Assembly (NCBI RefSeq): GCF_964340395.1
Contig: NC_135567.1
Coordinates: 1,373,109-1,413,108 of the forward strand
Direction of reading: 5' to 3'
Source of the DNA: Glandiceps talaboti
Taxonomy: Eukaryota; Hemichordata; Enteropneusta; Spengelidae
DNA length: 40,000 bases
Shown piece after piece: positions 26,601 to 36,380 of this stretch. The notes beneath the pieces were generated by a model. The model was not told the DNA's origin. It worked only from the letters and a program-made list of their open reading frames with translations, and did no database searches. The translations under genes were made by a program, and so were the position numbers. Position 1 is the stretch's first letter. Every line of letters begins with the position of its first letter.

Positions 26601-29600
26601 CTGATGACATTCGCTAGACCTCGGATGTTCCATCCTCGATAGCGTTGTTCGGCTGTGTGTCATATTTTATCGGAAGAACATCCGAGGGCTAGCTGATAGA
26701 CTACGTCTTTTAGTGCTTTCATATCTTTGTATGATCGGTAGATTTAGCAAGTTTCATTGAATTTGGTGCAGCCGTTATCATTAATTGATGATGATTTCAT
26801 ATGTGAGCCATAACGGCTGCACCAAATAAGGAGGTGATATGTGAGCCATAACGGCTGCACCAAATAAGGAGGTGATATGTGGGCCATAACGGCTGTACCA
26901 AATAAGGAGGTGATATGTGAGCCATAACGGCTGCACCAAATAAGGAGGTGATATGTGAGCCATAACGGCTGCACCAAATAAGGAGGTGATATGTGAGCCA
27001 TAACGGCTGCACCAAATAAGGAGGTAATATTGGATAATAGCCCATTTATCGTACTGTATGCCTATGCCCAGGAATTCAATGAAAATACACAAAAAATAAA
27101 AAAGAGCACTGCGACCTGCAGTGCTTCCTGCATCACGCATATCTATTGTGAGGTGATGTTCACTCATACAAACGTTCTGTTGACCCTGACAACCTTTTTC
27201 GAGTGATCGTCAATTTTCATCAAATTTTGAAACTAGATGGATGGCCACGATTACGATCATTAAACTTCCATACAGAAGAATTTATTGTGGTACAGTGTAG
27301 CGTACACATACACACAGTGGGGTTCTATACTCACACACAGTGGGGTTCTATACTCACACATCATGGGGTTCTACACTTGCATATCATGGGGTTCTACACT
27401 TGCACATCATGGAATTCTATACTCACACATCATGGGATTCTATACTCACATCATAGGATTCTATACTCACACATCATGGGATTCTATACTCACACATGGG
27501 ATTCTATACTTACACATCATGGGATTCTATACTTACACATCATGGGATTCTATACTCACATCATGGGATTCTATACTCACATCATGGGATTCTATACTCA
27601 CATCATGGGATTCTATACTCACATCATGGGATTCTATACTCATCATGGGATTCTACATGTATACTCACACATCATGGGATTCTATACTCACATCATGGGA
27701 TTCTATACTCACATCATGGGATTCTATACTCACATCATGGGATTCTATACTCATCATGGGATTCTACATGTATACTCACACATCATGGGATTCTATACTC
27801 ACATCATAGGATTCTATACTCACACATCATGGGATTCTATACTCACATCATAGGATTCTATACTCACACATCATGGGATTCTATACTCACATCATGGGAT
27901 TCTATACTCACATCATGGGATTCTATACTCACATCATGGGATTCTATACTCACATCATGGGATTCTATACTCACATCATAGGATTCTACATGTATACTCA
28001 CACATCATGGGATTCTATACTCACATCATAGGATTCTATACTCACACATCATGGGATTCTATACACACATCATGGAATTCTATACTCACACATCATAGGA
28101 TTCTATACTCACATCATGGAATTCTATACTCACACATCATAGGATTCTATACTCATCATGGGATTCTACATGTATACTCACACATCATGGGATTCTATAC
28201 TCACACATCATAGGATTCTATACTCACATCATGGAATTCTATACTCACACATCATAGGATTCTATACTCACACATCATGGGATTCTATACTCACATCATG
28301 GGATTCTATACTCACACATGGGATTCTATACTCACATCATGGGATTCTATACTCACATCATGGGATCCTATACTCACATCATGGGATTCTATACTCACAT
28401 CATGGGATTCTATACTCACATCATGGGATTCTACATGTATACTCACACATCATGGGATTCTATACTCACACATCATAGGATTCTATACTCACATCATGGA
28501 ATTCTATACTCACATCATGGGGTTCTATACTCACATCATGGGATTCTATACTCACACATCATGGGATTCTATACTCACATCATGGGATTCTATATTCACA
28601 TCATGGGATTCTATACTCACATCATGGGATTCTATACTCACATCATGGGATTCTATACTCACATCATGGGATTCTATACTCACATCATGGGATTCTATAC
28701 ACACATCAAGGGATTCTATACTCACATCATGGGATTCTATACTCACACATCATGGGATTCTATACTCACATCATGGGATTCTATACTCACATCATGGGAT
28801 TCTATATTCACATCATGGGATTCTATACTCACATCATGGGATTCTATACTCACATCATGGGATTCTACATGTATACTCACACATCATGGGATTCTATACT
28901 CACATCATAGGAGTCTATACTCACACATCATGGGATTCTATACACACATCATGGAATTCTATACTCACACATCATAGGATTCTATACTCACATCATGGAA
29001 TTCTATACTCACACATAGGATTCTATACTCATCATGGGATTCTACATGTATACTCACACATCATGGGATTCTATACTCACACATCATAGGATTCTATACT
29101 CACATCATGGAATTCTATACTCACACATAGGATTCTATACTCACACATGGGATTCTACATGTATACTCACACATCATGGGATTCTATACTCACACATCAT
29201 AGGATTCTATACTCACATCATGGAATTCTATACTCACACATCATGGGGTTCTATACTCACATCATGGGATTCTATACTCACATCATGGGATTCTATACTC
29301 ACACATCATAGGATTCTATACTCACACATCATAGGATTCTATACTCACACATCATAGGATTCTATACTCACACATCATGGGATTCTATACTCACACATCA
29401 TGGGATTCTATACTCACATCATGGGATTCTATACTCACACATCATGGGATTCTATACTCACACATCATGGGATTCTATACTCACACATCATGGGATTCTA
29501 TACTCACATCATGGGATTCTATACTTACACATCATGGGATTCTATACTCACACATCATGGGATTCTATACTCACACATAGGATTCTATACTCACATCATG

Positions 29601-32600
29601 TGATTCTATACTCACACATCATGGGATTCTATACTCACATCATAGGATTCTATACTCACATCATGGGATTCTATACTCACATCATGGGATTCTATACTCA
29701 CACATCATGGGATTCTATACTCACACATCATGGGATTCTATACTCACATCATAGGATTCTATACTTACATCATGGGATTCTATACTCACATCATGGGATT
29801 CTATACTCACATCATAGGATTCTATACTCACATCATAGGATTCTATACTCACATCATGGGATTCTATACTCACACATCATGGGATTCTATACTCACACAT
29901 CATGGGATTCTATACTCACATCATGGGATTCTATACTCACACATCATGGGATTCTATACTCACACATCATGGGATTCTATACTCACATCATGGGATTCTA
30001 TACTCACATCATGGGATTCTATACTCACATCATGGGATTCTATACTCACATCATGGGATTCTATACTCACATCATGGGATTCTATACTCACACATCATGG
30101 GATTCTATACTCACATCATGGGATTCTATACTCACATCATGGGATTGTATACTCACACATCATGGGATTCTATACTCACATGGGATTCTATACACACATC
30201 ATGGGATTCTATACTCACATCATGGGATTCTATACTCACACATGGGATTCTATACTCACACATCATGGGATTCTATACTCACACATGGGATTCTATACTC
30301 ACACATCATGGGATTCTATACTCACATCATGGGATTCTATACTCACACATCATAGGATTCTATACTCACACATCATGGGATTCTATACTCACACATCATG
30401 GGATTCTATACTCACACATCATGGGATTCTATACTCACACATCATGGGATTCTATACTCACACATCATGGGATTCTATACTCACATCATGGGATTCTACA
30501 TGTATACTCACATCATGGGATTCTATACTCACATGGGATTCTATATTTACACATCATAGGATTCTATACTCACACATCATGGGATTCTATACTCACACAT
30601 CATGGGATTCTATATTCACATCATGGGATTCTATACTCACATCATAGGATTCTATACTCACATCATAGGATTCTATACTCACATCATGGGATTCTATACT
30701 CACACATCATGGGATTCTATTCTCACATCATGGGATTCTATACTCACACATCATGGGATTCTATACTCACACATCATGGGATTCTATACTCACATCATGG
30801 GATTCTATACTCACATCATGGGATTCTATACTCACATCATGGGATTCTATACTCACATCATGGGATTCTATACTCACACATCATGGGATTCTATACTCAC
30901 ACATCATGGGATTCTATACTCACATCATGGGATTCTATACTCACATCATGGGATTCTATACTCACATCATGGGATTCTATACTCACACATCATGGGATTC
31001 TATACTCACACATCATGGGATTCTATACTCACACATCATGGGATTCTATACTCACATCATGGGATTCTATACTCACATCATGGGATTCTATACTCACACA
31101 TCATGGGATTCTATACTCACACATCATGGGATTCTATACTCACATGGGATTCTATACACACATCATGGGATTCTATACTCACATCATGGGATTCTATACT
31201 CACACATGGGATTCTATACTCACACATCATGGGACTCTATACTCACATCATGGGATTCTATACTCACACATCATAGGATTCTATACTCACACATCATGGG
31301 ATTCTATACTCACACATCATGGGATTCTATACTCACACATCATGGGATTCTATACTCACACATCATGGGATTCTATACTCACACATCATGGGATTCTATA
31401 CTCACATCATGGGATTCTACATGTATACTCACATCATGGGATTCTATACTCACATGGGATTCTATATTCACACATCATAGGATTCTATACTCACACATCA
31501 TGGGATTCTATACTCACACATCATGGGATTCTATATTAACATCATGGGATTCTATATTCACATCATGGGATTCTATACTCACACATCATGGGATTTTATA
31601 CTCACATCATGGGATTCTATACTCACATCATGGGATTCTATATTCACATGGGATTCTATACTCACATCATGGGATTCTATACTCACATCATGGGATTCTA
31701 TACTCACACATCATGGGATTCTATACTCACACATCATGGGATTCTATACTCACATCATGGGATTCTATACTCACATCATGGGATTCTATACTCACATCAT
31801 GGGATTCTATACTCACACATCATGGGATTCTATACTCACACATGGGATTCTATACTCACATCATGGGATTCTATACTCACATCATGGGATTCTATACTCA
31901 CATCATGGGATTCTATACTCACACATGGGATTCTATACTCACACATCATGGGATTCTATACTCACATCATGGGATTCTATACTCACATCATGGGATTCTA
32001 TACTCACACATCATGGGATTGTATACTCACACATCATGGGATTCTATACTCACATCATGGGATTCTATACACACATCATGGGATTCTATACTCACATCAT
32101 GGGATTCTATACTCACACATGGGATTCTATACTCACACATCATGGGATTCTATACTCACACATGGGATTCTATACTCACACATCATGGGATTCTATACTC
32201 ACATCATGGGATTCTATACTCACACATCATAGGATTCTATACTCACACATCATGGGATTCTATACTCACACATCATGGGATTCTATACTCACACATCATG
32301 GGATTCTATACTCACACATCATGGGATTCTATACTCACACATCATGGGATTCTATACTCACATCATGGGATTCTACATGTATACTCACATCATGGGATTC
32401 TATACTCACATGGGATTCTATATTTACACATCATAGGATTCTATACTCACACATCATGGGATTCTATACTCACACATCATGGGATTCTATATTCACATCA
32501 TGGGATTCTATACTCACATCATAGGATTCTATACTCACATCATAGGATTCTATACTCACATCATGGGATTCTATACTCACACATCATGGGATTCTATTCT

Positions 32601-34993
32601 CACATCATGGGATTCTATACTCACATCATGGGATTCTATACTCACACATCATGGGATTCTATACTCACATCATGGGATTCTATACTCACATCATGGGATT
32701 CTATACTCACATCATGGGATTCTATACTCACATCATGGGATTCTATACTCACACATCATGGGATTCTATACTCACACATCATGGGATTCTATACTCACAT
32801 CATGGGATTCTATACTCACATCATGGGATTCTATACTCACATCATGGGATTCTATACTCACACATCATGGGATTCTATACTCACACATCATGGGATTCTA
32901 TACTCACACATCATGGGATTCTATACTCACATCATGGGATTCTATACTCACATCATGGGATTCTATACTCACACATCATGGGATTCTATACTCACACATC
33001 ATGGGATTCTATACTCACATCATGGGATTCTATACACACATCATGGGATTCTATACTCACATCATGGGATTCTATACTCACACATGGGATTCTATACTCA
33101 CACATCATGGGATTCTATACTCACATCATGGGATTCTATACTCACACATCATAGGATTCTATACTCACACATCATGGGATTCTATACTCACACATCATGG
33201 GATTCTATACTCACACATCATGGGATTCTATACTCACACATCATGGGATTCTATACTCACACATCATGGGATTCTATACTCACATCATGGGATTCTACAT
33301 GTATACTCACATCATGGGATTCTATACTCACATGGGATTCTATATTCACACATCATAGGATTCTATACTCACACATCATGGGATTCTATACTCACACATC
33401 ATGGGATTCTATATTCACATCATGGGATTCTATATTCACATCATGGGATTCTATACTCACACATCATGGGATTTTATACTCACATCATGGGATTCTATAC
33501 TCACATCATGGGATTCTATATTCACATGGGATTCTATACTCACATCATGGGATTCTATACTCACATCATGGGATTCTATACTCACACATCATGGGATTCT
33601 ATACTCACACATCATGGGATTCTATACTCACATCATGGGATTCTATACACACATCATGGGATTCTATACTCACATGGGATTCTATACTCACATCATGGGA
33701 TTCTATACTCACATCATGGGATTCTATACTCACATCATGGGATTCTATATTCACATCATGGGATTCTATACCCACACATCATGGGATTCTATACTCACAC
33801 ATCATGGGATTCTATACTCACACATCATGGGATTCTATATTCACATCATGGGATTCTATACTCACATATCATGGGATTCTATATTCACATCATGGGATTC
33901 TATACTCACACATCATAGGATTCTATACTCACACATCATGGGATTCTATACTCACATCATGGGATTCTATACTCACACATCATAGGATTCTATATATCAC
34001 ATGATAGGGCAGAGGTTGTGGTCACTTTTTTCTGATGCGTCCCTGGGATGCATTCCTACCAAAATTAGCATCAAAATCCCATTACAGTGTGTATTTTCCA
34101 AACTTGCATGCACACTACATGTATTTTGGATGTACACTGAATATGTTACAAATGTTTAGATGCATGTACATGAACACACGTCATTCTCACACACACTGTA
34201 TACAATTAGTTTAGATGCATGTACATGAACACACGTCATTCTCACACACACTGTATACAAAAAGAGCATGGTTTAGTGAACGGTAAATTCATGTGATACG
34301 TTTGATCTGGTAACGAAGTTCAAAAAGAAAAATTTTAAGTTTTAATGAGAATGAAATGGTAATGTGGTAGTTTATCTACGTGAAGTTTTCAGCATAGACT
34401 GTCCACCAATGTGGTCTATTTGATCATCGCTTCACTGCGGGAAGATGCTCCGCCGTAATGGCCGTGCTATCGAAGGAAACCCTTTCTAACGACATCTGTC
34501 AATAAGTAACCAACCAATCACATGGATAAGTAATGATAATATCGCATGGTTTCTAAACTACCCAAGATGCGCTCTCCACATCAGGAAGTGGTCATGGGGC
34601 ACACGAAACTGTTAAAATGTTATGCATACGATGGGTCATATTCAAATTTCACAGGTCACAGTGCACATAGAGATTTAGAAAAAAGTTACAATCAGAACTG
34701 ACTAAATCTACAACTTCGAAGTTAAGATGAGAACTGTAATATGGCATGAAATATGCACAAATAACACGTTAACAGAACCTCTGTAGGGTTCTATATATCA
34801 TATGATGGTAGTCTGTCATTACTTATAACTTACCTTCAAATACAGAGCCTGGGTTGTGGAATATTTTGTAGTCTCTGTTGAATAATACATCATAGGTATA
34901 TAGCCATGAACACAAATACCAGACTGTCTTCCAACTTGACTCTGGTGCCTTTTTCTCATTCTTTGAACTTAGTCCTAGCCGACTAAAAAATGG
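14079..34993 (-). CDS. CERS1: Ceramide synthase (CERS1-like), spliced, six 3' exons; N-terminus missing
   Basis: Exons in transcription order are 34834-34993, 24889-25069, 20696-20857, 19889-20027, 18992-19116 and 14079-14163. Every junction has GT and AG ends, and the phases (1, 2, 2, 0, 2) join without a break to give 283 codons and a TAG stop. Ceramide synthases are multi-pass ER membrane enzymes that N-acylate sphingoid bases with fatty acyl-CoA. The joined product carries the TLC/Lag1 domain: a conserved PESSWK entry, the His-His pair at residues 99-100 (MIVHHLVTI), and Asp127 and Asp130 in FCHDLTDVF, the known active-site residues. The NIYWFW segment and an acidic tail follow. The sequence before the TLC domain resembles CERS1 and lacks the RRRNQ-type homeodomain tail of other vertebrate paralogues. 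The family is about 350 residues, so roughly 70-80 N-terminal residues lie upstream in exons I could not find. Assignment to the family is firm; the CERS1 subtype is inferred. Confidence 0.88.
14318..14605. repeat. Degenerate 56-63-bp tandem repeat, 5 copies
   Basis: Units begin GCACCTAGTATCCATGGTAA and continue with TTTTACAATAGATACT; starts are near 14318, 14374, 14431, 14488 and 14551. An (ATA)n run precedes it. It is intronic in the ceramide synthase gene. Confidence 0.85.
14655..15451. repeat. 33-bp minisatellite, about 24 copies, dimeric
   Basis: The unit is CAGTGCAGAGTAGACAGTGT then AGTTGGTTCCAGA. From about 14840, GAGTAG and GAGTGG variants largely alternate, giving a 66-bp dimer. The unit is divisible by three and lacks stops in several frames, which explains the long open frames on both strands. 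Confidence 0.95.
15575..15793. repeat. 31-bp minisatellite, left part (about 7 copies)
   Basis: The unit is TATACGAAGTAACCACTGTA then GTGGTTGGAGG. It contains a dyad, CCACTGTAGTGG or CCACTGCAGTGG. The array is continued at 18496 after the transposon. It lies in the last intron of the ceramide synthase gene. Confidence 0.95.
15794..18495 (-). mobile_element. Pogo/Tc1-like DNA transposon, 2,702 bp, apparently complete
   Basis: The ends are inverted: both begin CTGTAAACCGC when read inward, with 11 of 11 bases matching and looser similarity beyond. A TA target duplication flanks it at 15792-15793 and 18496-18497. Removing the element and one TA restores the local 31-bp minisatellite unit exactly. 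One intact transposase is encoded on the minus strand. Subterminal copies of CGCGAAAATATTG lie at 15872-15884 and 18473-18485, with a shorter variant at 15855-15867; these are candidate transposase-binding sites by inference. A minus-strand AATAAA lies at 16065-16070, about 420 bp past the transposase stop. It sits in the last intron of the ceramide synthase gene, in the same orientation. Confidence 0.9.
16493..17926 (-). CDS. Pogo/Tigger-type DDE transposase, 477 aa, intact
   Basis: This is a single uninterrupted frame from ATG at 17926 to TAG at 16493-16495. A helix-turn-helix-like N-terminal region is seen at about residues 50-105 (RAEIGKFAAENGNAKAVRKY). A second CENP-B-type region follows at about 120-205 with RGRPLLLGELD and the segment SESLLRRMGF. 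The DDE_1 catalytic domain runs from about 230 to 460. The acidic residues are D240 in VINFDQSG, D356 in AIFDVFRAHQS and D392 in LQPLDRSFNGKFK, so the second and third are separated by 35 residues. Family knowledge: these enzymes cut and paste elements into TA sites, which agrees with the flanking TA. No frameshift or stop is present, so it may be recently active. An alternative is host domestication, which the intact ends argue against. Confidence 0.92.
   Translation of the reverse strand: MWRYVIRNPNTNTAIVPGLPEPTRTPNPAETAKANEEVSKVLNEVNFGSLKRKRGQYEYYSAELRAEIGKFAAENGNAKAVRKYTTSLGKKINESTIRSMKKSYLKEVGKGRPEPVTSLPHAKRGRPLLLGELDNNVKAYIHNVRDSGGIINKNIVVAAARGIVLQNNRGLLSEFGGPINVTRTWSESLLRRMGFVKRKGTKAARKVPTNFAEVKAEFLDRITDVVSTEAIPPELVINFDQSGINILPVSSWTLARQGESQVAIIGLEDKRAITALFGVSLSGDLLPAQLLYQGKTAKCHPTFNFPADWDVHHSPNHWSNESTMCHYAEKVLIPYVQRIRQSQDLPNEQHALAIFDVFRAHQSASFLQKLHDAGIATVFVPANCTSELQPLDRSFNGKFKEYIKEEFNKWYASQISSALDRNEDISSIKVNLTLSHVKPLHANWFLTAYDKLRNDHAAIIEGFEKSSIKAAISNIQI
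18496..18934. repeat. 31-bp minisatellite, right part (about 14 copies)
   Basis: This is the same unit as 15575-15793. Most copies have the perfect 12-bp palindrome CCACTGCAGTGG. The first unit is the right half of the one split by the transposon. It lies about 60 bp downstream of the exon E donor. Confidence 0.95.
18992..19116 (-). CDS. CERS1: CERS1-like exon E (cytosolic acidic tail)
   Basis: The acceptor is GTCTTTCTAG|ATGATA. The 125-nt exon gives MISKMAFRLLLGDTDIRDVR followed by a strongly acidic stretch and ends KLP plus GA. The MISKMAFRLL part aligns with the end of the last membrane segment of CERS1. The acidic run is typical of the cytosolic C-terminus of ceramide synthases. The donor reads GA|GTAAGT, so an unspliced transcript reads GAG TAA and stops at once. 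Confidence 0.82.
19165..19858. repeat. (TATG)n/(TG)n/(CTGT)n microsatellite, about 690 bp
   Basis: Long TATG runs are interrupted by TG runs. A pure CTGT block lies at about 19657-19733. It fills nearly all of the 772-bp intron between exons D and E of the ceramide synthase gene. Confidence 0.97.
19889..20027 (-). CDS. CERS1: CERS1-like exon D (last transmembrane segments)
   Basis: The acceptor is TTTGATGACAG|GG. The donor is TTCTGG|GTAAGT. The 139-nt exon encodes VYLRMYIYPLRVLYGGG and a hydrophobic run ending FINIYWFW. It aligns with the human CERS1 stretch that contains YPL/FPLKVLY and NLYWF. It ends in phase 0. The intron that follows is mostly (TATG)n. Confidence 0.88.
20041..20190. repeat. 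Short tandem repeat carrying four DR1-like sites
   Basis: About four copies of a 35-40-bp unit contain AAGGTCAAAGGTCAATGTAA with CACACAC and GTCAAGAGT. The DR1 core AGGTCAAAGGTCA is exact at 20062-20074, 20099-20111 and 20164-20176. A copy with the first base changed lies at 20127-20139. It starts about 15 bp upstream (in transcript sense) of the exon D acceptor. Confidence 0.85.
20469..20690. repeat. (GACA)n/(CA)n microsatellite
   Basis: GACA, then ACGC/ATGC, then long CA with scattered CTCA. On the minus strand it begins directly after the GTGAGTAG donor of exon C. Confidence 0.95.
20696..20857 (-). CDS. CERS1: CERS1-like exon C (catalytic Asp-x-x-Asp)
   Basis: The acceptor is TGTTATGTTTAG|ATGCC. 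The donor is TTATG|GTGAGT. The exon is 162 nt with 53 full codons, beginning CHKMGVLVLF and continuing CHDLTDVFLEAAKVFNY. This matches the second half of the Lag1 motif, where the two aspartates lie three residues apart. The last two bases TG join G of the next exon to form Trp. A (CA)n microsatellite starts within a few bases of the donor. Confidence 0.9.
20861..24427. repeat. 27-bp minisatellite, about 132 copies
   Basis: The unit is CATAACAGTAGTACACCA then GTTATACAT, with variants AGTAGTA/AGTAATA, ACACCAG/ACACTAG and TATACATC/TATATATC. The plus strand is open for more than 1,150 codons because the unit is nine codons without a stop. The array reaches within about 5 bp of the exon C acceptor. 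Confidence 0.96.
24428..24888. repeat. About 29-bp array amplifying the exon B 5' splice site
   Basis: The plus-strand unit is ATTAATAAACAAATCCTTAC then CTTACGATA, with some 20-30-bp variants. On the minus strand each copy reads ATCGTAAGGTAAGGATTTGT, identical to the real exon B end and donor. About 14 decoy copies precede the true junction at 24889. Together with the 27-bp array it fills the whole intron between exons B and C. Confidence 0.93.
24889..25069 (-). CDS. CERS1: CERS1-like exon B (catalytic His-His)
   Basis: The acceptor is TTGTTGTGTAG|GTTGGC. The donor is ATCGTAAG|GTAAGG. The exon is 181 nt: it completes a Gly codon from exon A, has 59 full codons, and leaves AG to form Arg with exon C. 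Recognisable family segments are FYVHSIYATV and MIVHHLVTIALILFSY, the latter being the His-His core of the Lag1 motif. Two GTAAG pentamers lie back to back at the donor. Only the second keeps the reading phase with exon C. Confidence 0.9.
25085..25178. repeat. Tandem AACAACAAAT-type repeat next to exon B acceptor
   Basis: About three copies of a 35-bp unit (ATGTTTACAACAAAACAACA then AATAAAAACAA). On the minus strand this is TTGTTG-rich and leads directly into the acceptor TTGTTGTGTAG of exon B. Confidence 0.85.
25179..25880. other. Intronic sequence with a dispersed-repeat fragment and 28-bp duplication
   Basis: 25285-25450 resembles 20245-20390 (GTCTGTGATA..., GTAGACACTTGAATG...). It carries an exact AGGTCAAAGGTCA at 25353-25365. 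A 28-bp unit CAGTATGTGTACATACACTG then GTACAAGC is duplicated at about 25592-25650. No coding exon was seen. Confidence 0.7.
25865..26155. repeat. Degenerate about 115-bp repeat, split by a foldback element
   Basis: Two copies share TGATCAATATCTGTGGCAAG and TTTCATTAAATTT. A third partial copy continues at 26713-26765 (TTTGTATGATCGGTAGA, GCAAGTTTCATTGAATTT), after the element at 26166-26703. Confidence 0.7.
26166..26703. mobile_element. 538-bp foldback/MULE-like MITE with 9-bp duplication
   Basis: The ends are TAGTCT and AGACTA, flanked by CGTCTTTTA at 26157-26165 and 26704-26712. Both arms contain GTCTAGCGAATGTCAT in inverted orientation, and the ends share imperfect TAGTCT(N)CTAG. There is no coding capacity. 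A 9-bp duplication is typical of Mutator-like elements; the assignment is inferred. Confidence 0.75.
26795..27030. repeat. 38-bp minisatellite, about 6 copies, with an inverted partner
   Basis: The unit is GTGAGCCATAACGGCTGCAC then CAAATAAGGAGGTGATAT. The flank at 26760-26778 (ATTTGGTGCAGCCGTTAT) is the reverse complement of part of the unit, so a hairpin can form with the first copy. Confidence 0.92.
27040..27300. other. Intronic spacer, nothing recognised
   Basis: Unique-looking sequence between the 38-bp array and the large 21-bp array. No exon or RNA gene was seen. Confidence 0.5.
27305..33990. repeat. 21/23-bp satellite-like array, 6.7 kb, about 300 copies
   Basis: The unit is CATGGGATTCTATACTCACA then T, with an optional extra CA and some 16-18-bp short units. 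Rare marker variants (CTACATGTATAC) at 30496, 31417, 32373 and 33295 define a higher-order block of 921-956 bp repeated about four times. It occupies most of the 9,764-bp intron between exons A and B. Confidence 0.96.
34020..34770 (+). repeat. Dispersed repeat, copy 1 (internally deleted)
   Basis: It shares TGATGCGTCCCTGGGATGC, AAAATTAGCATCAAAATCCC and TGAAGTTTTCAGCATAGACT with copies at 35390 and 39210, in the same order and orientation. The distance between the second and third landmarks is about 320 bp here against about 610-625 bp in the others. A 55-bp segment (GTTTAGATGCATGTACATGA...) is duplicated at about 34155-34260. Confidence 0.8.
34834..34993 (-). CDS. CERS1: CERS1-like exon A (start of TLC domain)
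   Basis: The acceptor is a pyrimidine-rich tract ending TTGTTGCAG before CCA. The donor is GAAG|GTAAGT. The 160-nt exon gives 53 codons plus one base, from PFFSRLGLSS to the segment FHNPGSVFE. It aligns by eye with the human CERS1 stretch around PESAWK and the FFHDPPSVF region. It starts in phase 0, so at least one upstream coding exon is required. None was recognised on the minus strand between 35000 and 40000. Confidence 0.88.
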
Positions 34994-35014
34994 CTGCAAC
35001 AAGAAATGCAAGAA

Positions 35015-35265
35015 AATATTGTTACATGACTTATTTGTTTGTTTGTTTGTAGTCCTGTCATATCCAGAGTTAGCGCTAGCACTCGCCACAGTCACAAAAT
35101 ATTGTTACATGACTTATTTGTTTGTTTGTTTGTAGTCCTGTCATATCCAGAGTTAGCGCTAGCACTCGCCACAGTCACAAAATATTGTTACATGACTTAT
35201 TTGTTTGTTTGTTTGTAGTCCTGTCATATCCAGAGTTAGCGCTAGCACTCGCCACAGTCACAAAA
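35015..35265. repeat. 83-bp tandem repeat, 3 copies
   Basis: Units start ATTGTTACATGACTTATTTG at 35018, 35101 and 35184 and include (GTTT)n and GAGTTAGCGCTAGCACTCGC. The array sits directly upstream of the exon A acceptor in the gene's sense, sharing sequence up to about 20 bp from it. Confidence 0.93.
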
Positions 35266-35389
35266 TGCAAATAAAATTCCTAATTGGCGAAAAAAATGAT
35301 AATGTTGTCGCAACAGTGGCGATTGAATAATTTGCTGTTGTCAATGAAAGTTTTGGGTGCCTCGCCCATGGCTGCCCTATTCGTGATCA

Positions 35390-36380
35390 TATCATTCCAA
35401 TGGTAACTTTTTAATGATGCGTTCCCTGGGACGCGTTCTCCCCAAAATTAGCGTCAAAATCCCAGTACCAAATTTGCATACGCACTACATGTATTTCTGA
35501 TGTACACAAAATACATTACAATGTTTACATGCACTTTGTCCACGTCATTCTTCCACACATCGTATACACATACACACCTTGTACTTCCAAAATGTTATAG
35601 CAAAACATTTATATGCAACAATATTCTATACAGTGGTTTAATGTTATCTTTCTGGGCTTTCGATTTCCCATGATAACCACTCTCTGGAAATATGCGCTCG
35701 GCCCTTCTCGGAGTTGGGCAGTATACAAACTGCATTTCCAACTTCCATGATATGAACGACAGCTTTAACTTTCACCTTGACAGAGACACAGTTATAATTG
35801 TGTTTGATAAAATTTTATGTCGCTGAAAAAACTGTTAACTTGGTATACACCTAGAGATTTGTTTATTCTTGAACGATGTGAATCCTGCAATGCCTTCACA
35901 TTTACATGTGAACCATGTTCACCCAACTCCCTGAGAACATGTAGTGAACGTTAAATTCACGTAATGCATTCGTTCTAGTAGTGATGCTCAAAAAGAAAGT
36001 TGAAGTTTTAGTAAGAATGAAATAGTGACGTGGCGGTATGAATTTATCTGAGTGAAGTTTTCAGCATAGACCGTCAGCCAATGTGGCCTACTTGATCATC
36101 GCTTTGCCCATGAATGGAAGATGCTTCGTGTAAATGGTATTGATGCTAACCCTAATTAGTGGCTTAATAAGTAACCAATCACGTCGAGAGATAATAATAG
36201 CACGTAGTTTCTAAACTACCCAGGCATACTCTCCACGTCTCCTTGGGGCACATGAAACTGTTTATAGTTTTTCCATATGTTGGGTCATATTCAAATTTAT
36301 AGGTCACACTGCACTAAGAGATTTAGCTCATAATTACAACTGTGAACTGTGACTCAATGTCATGTTCCACAACTTCAAAG
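35390..36380 (+). repeat. Dispersed repeat, copy 2 (longest)
   Basis: Landmarks are AAAATTAGCGTCAAAAT near 35444, CTTGTACTTCCAAAATGT near 35578, GTTAACTTGGTATACACCTA near 35837 and GTGAAGTTTTCAGCATAGAC near 36053. No open frame of note was seen, so it is probably a non-autonomous element or a decayed one. Confidence 0.8.

Noticed and set aside
27203-34004. Many overlapping open frames of up to 1,083 codons with GFYTH, SWDSILT and HHGILYS repeats
   Set aside because: All three frames of one 21/23-bp array are open. The frame is shifted freely by the optional CA, which is not how coding repeats behave.
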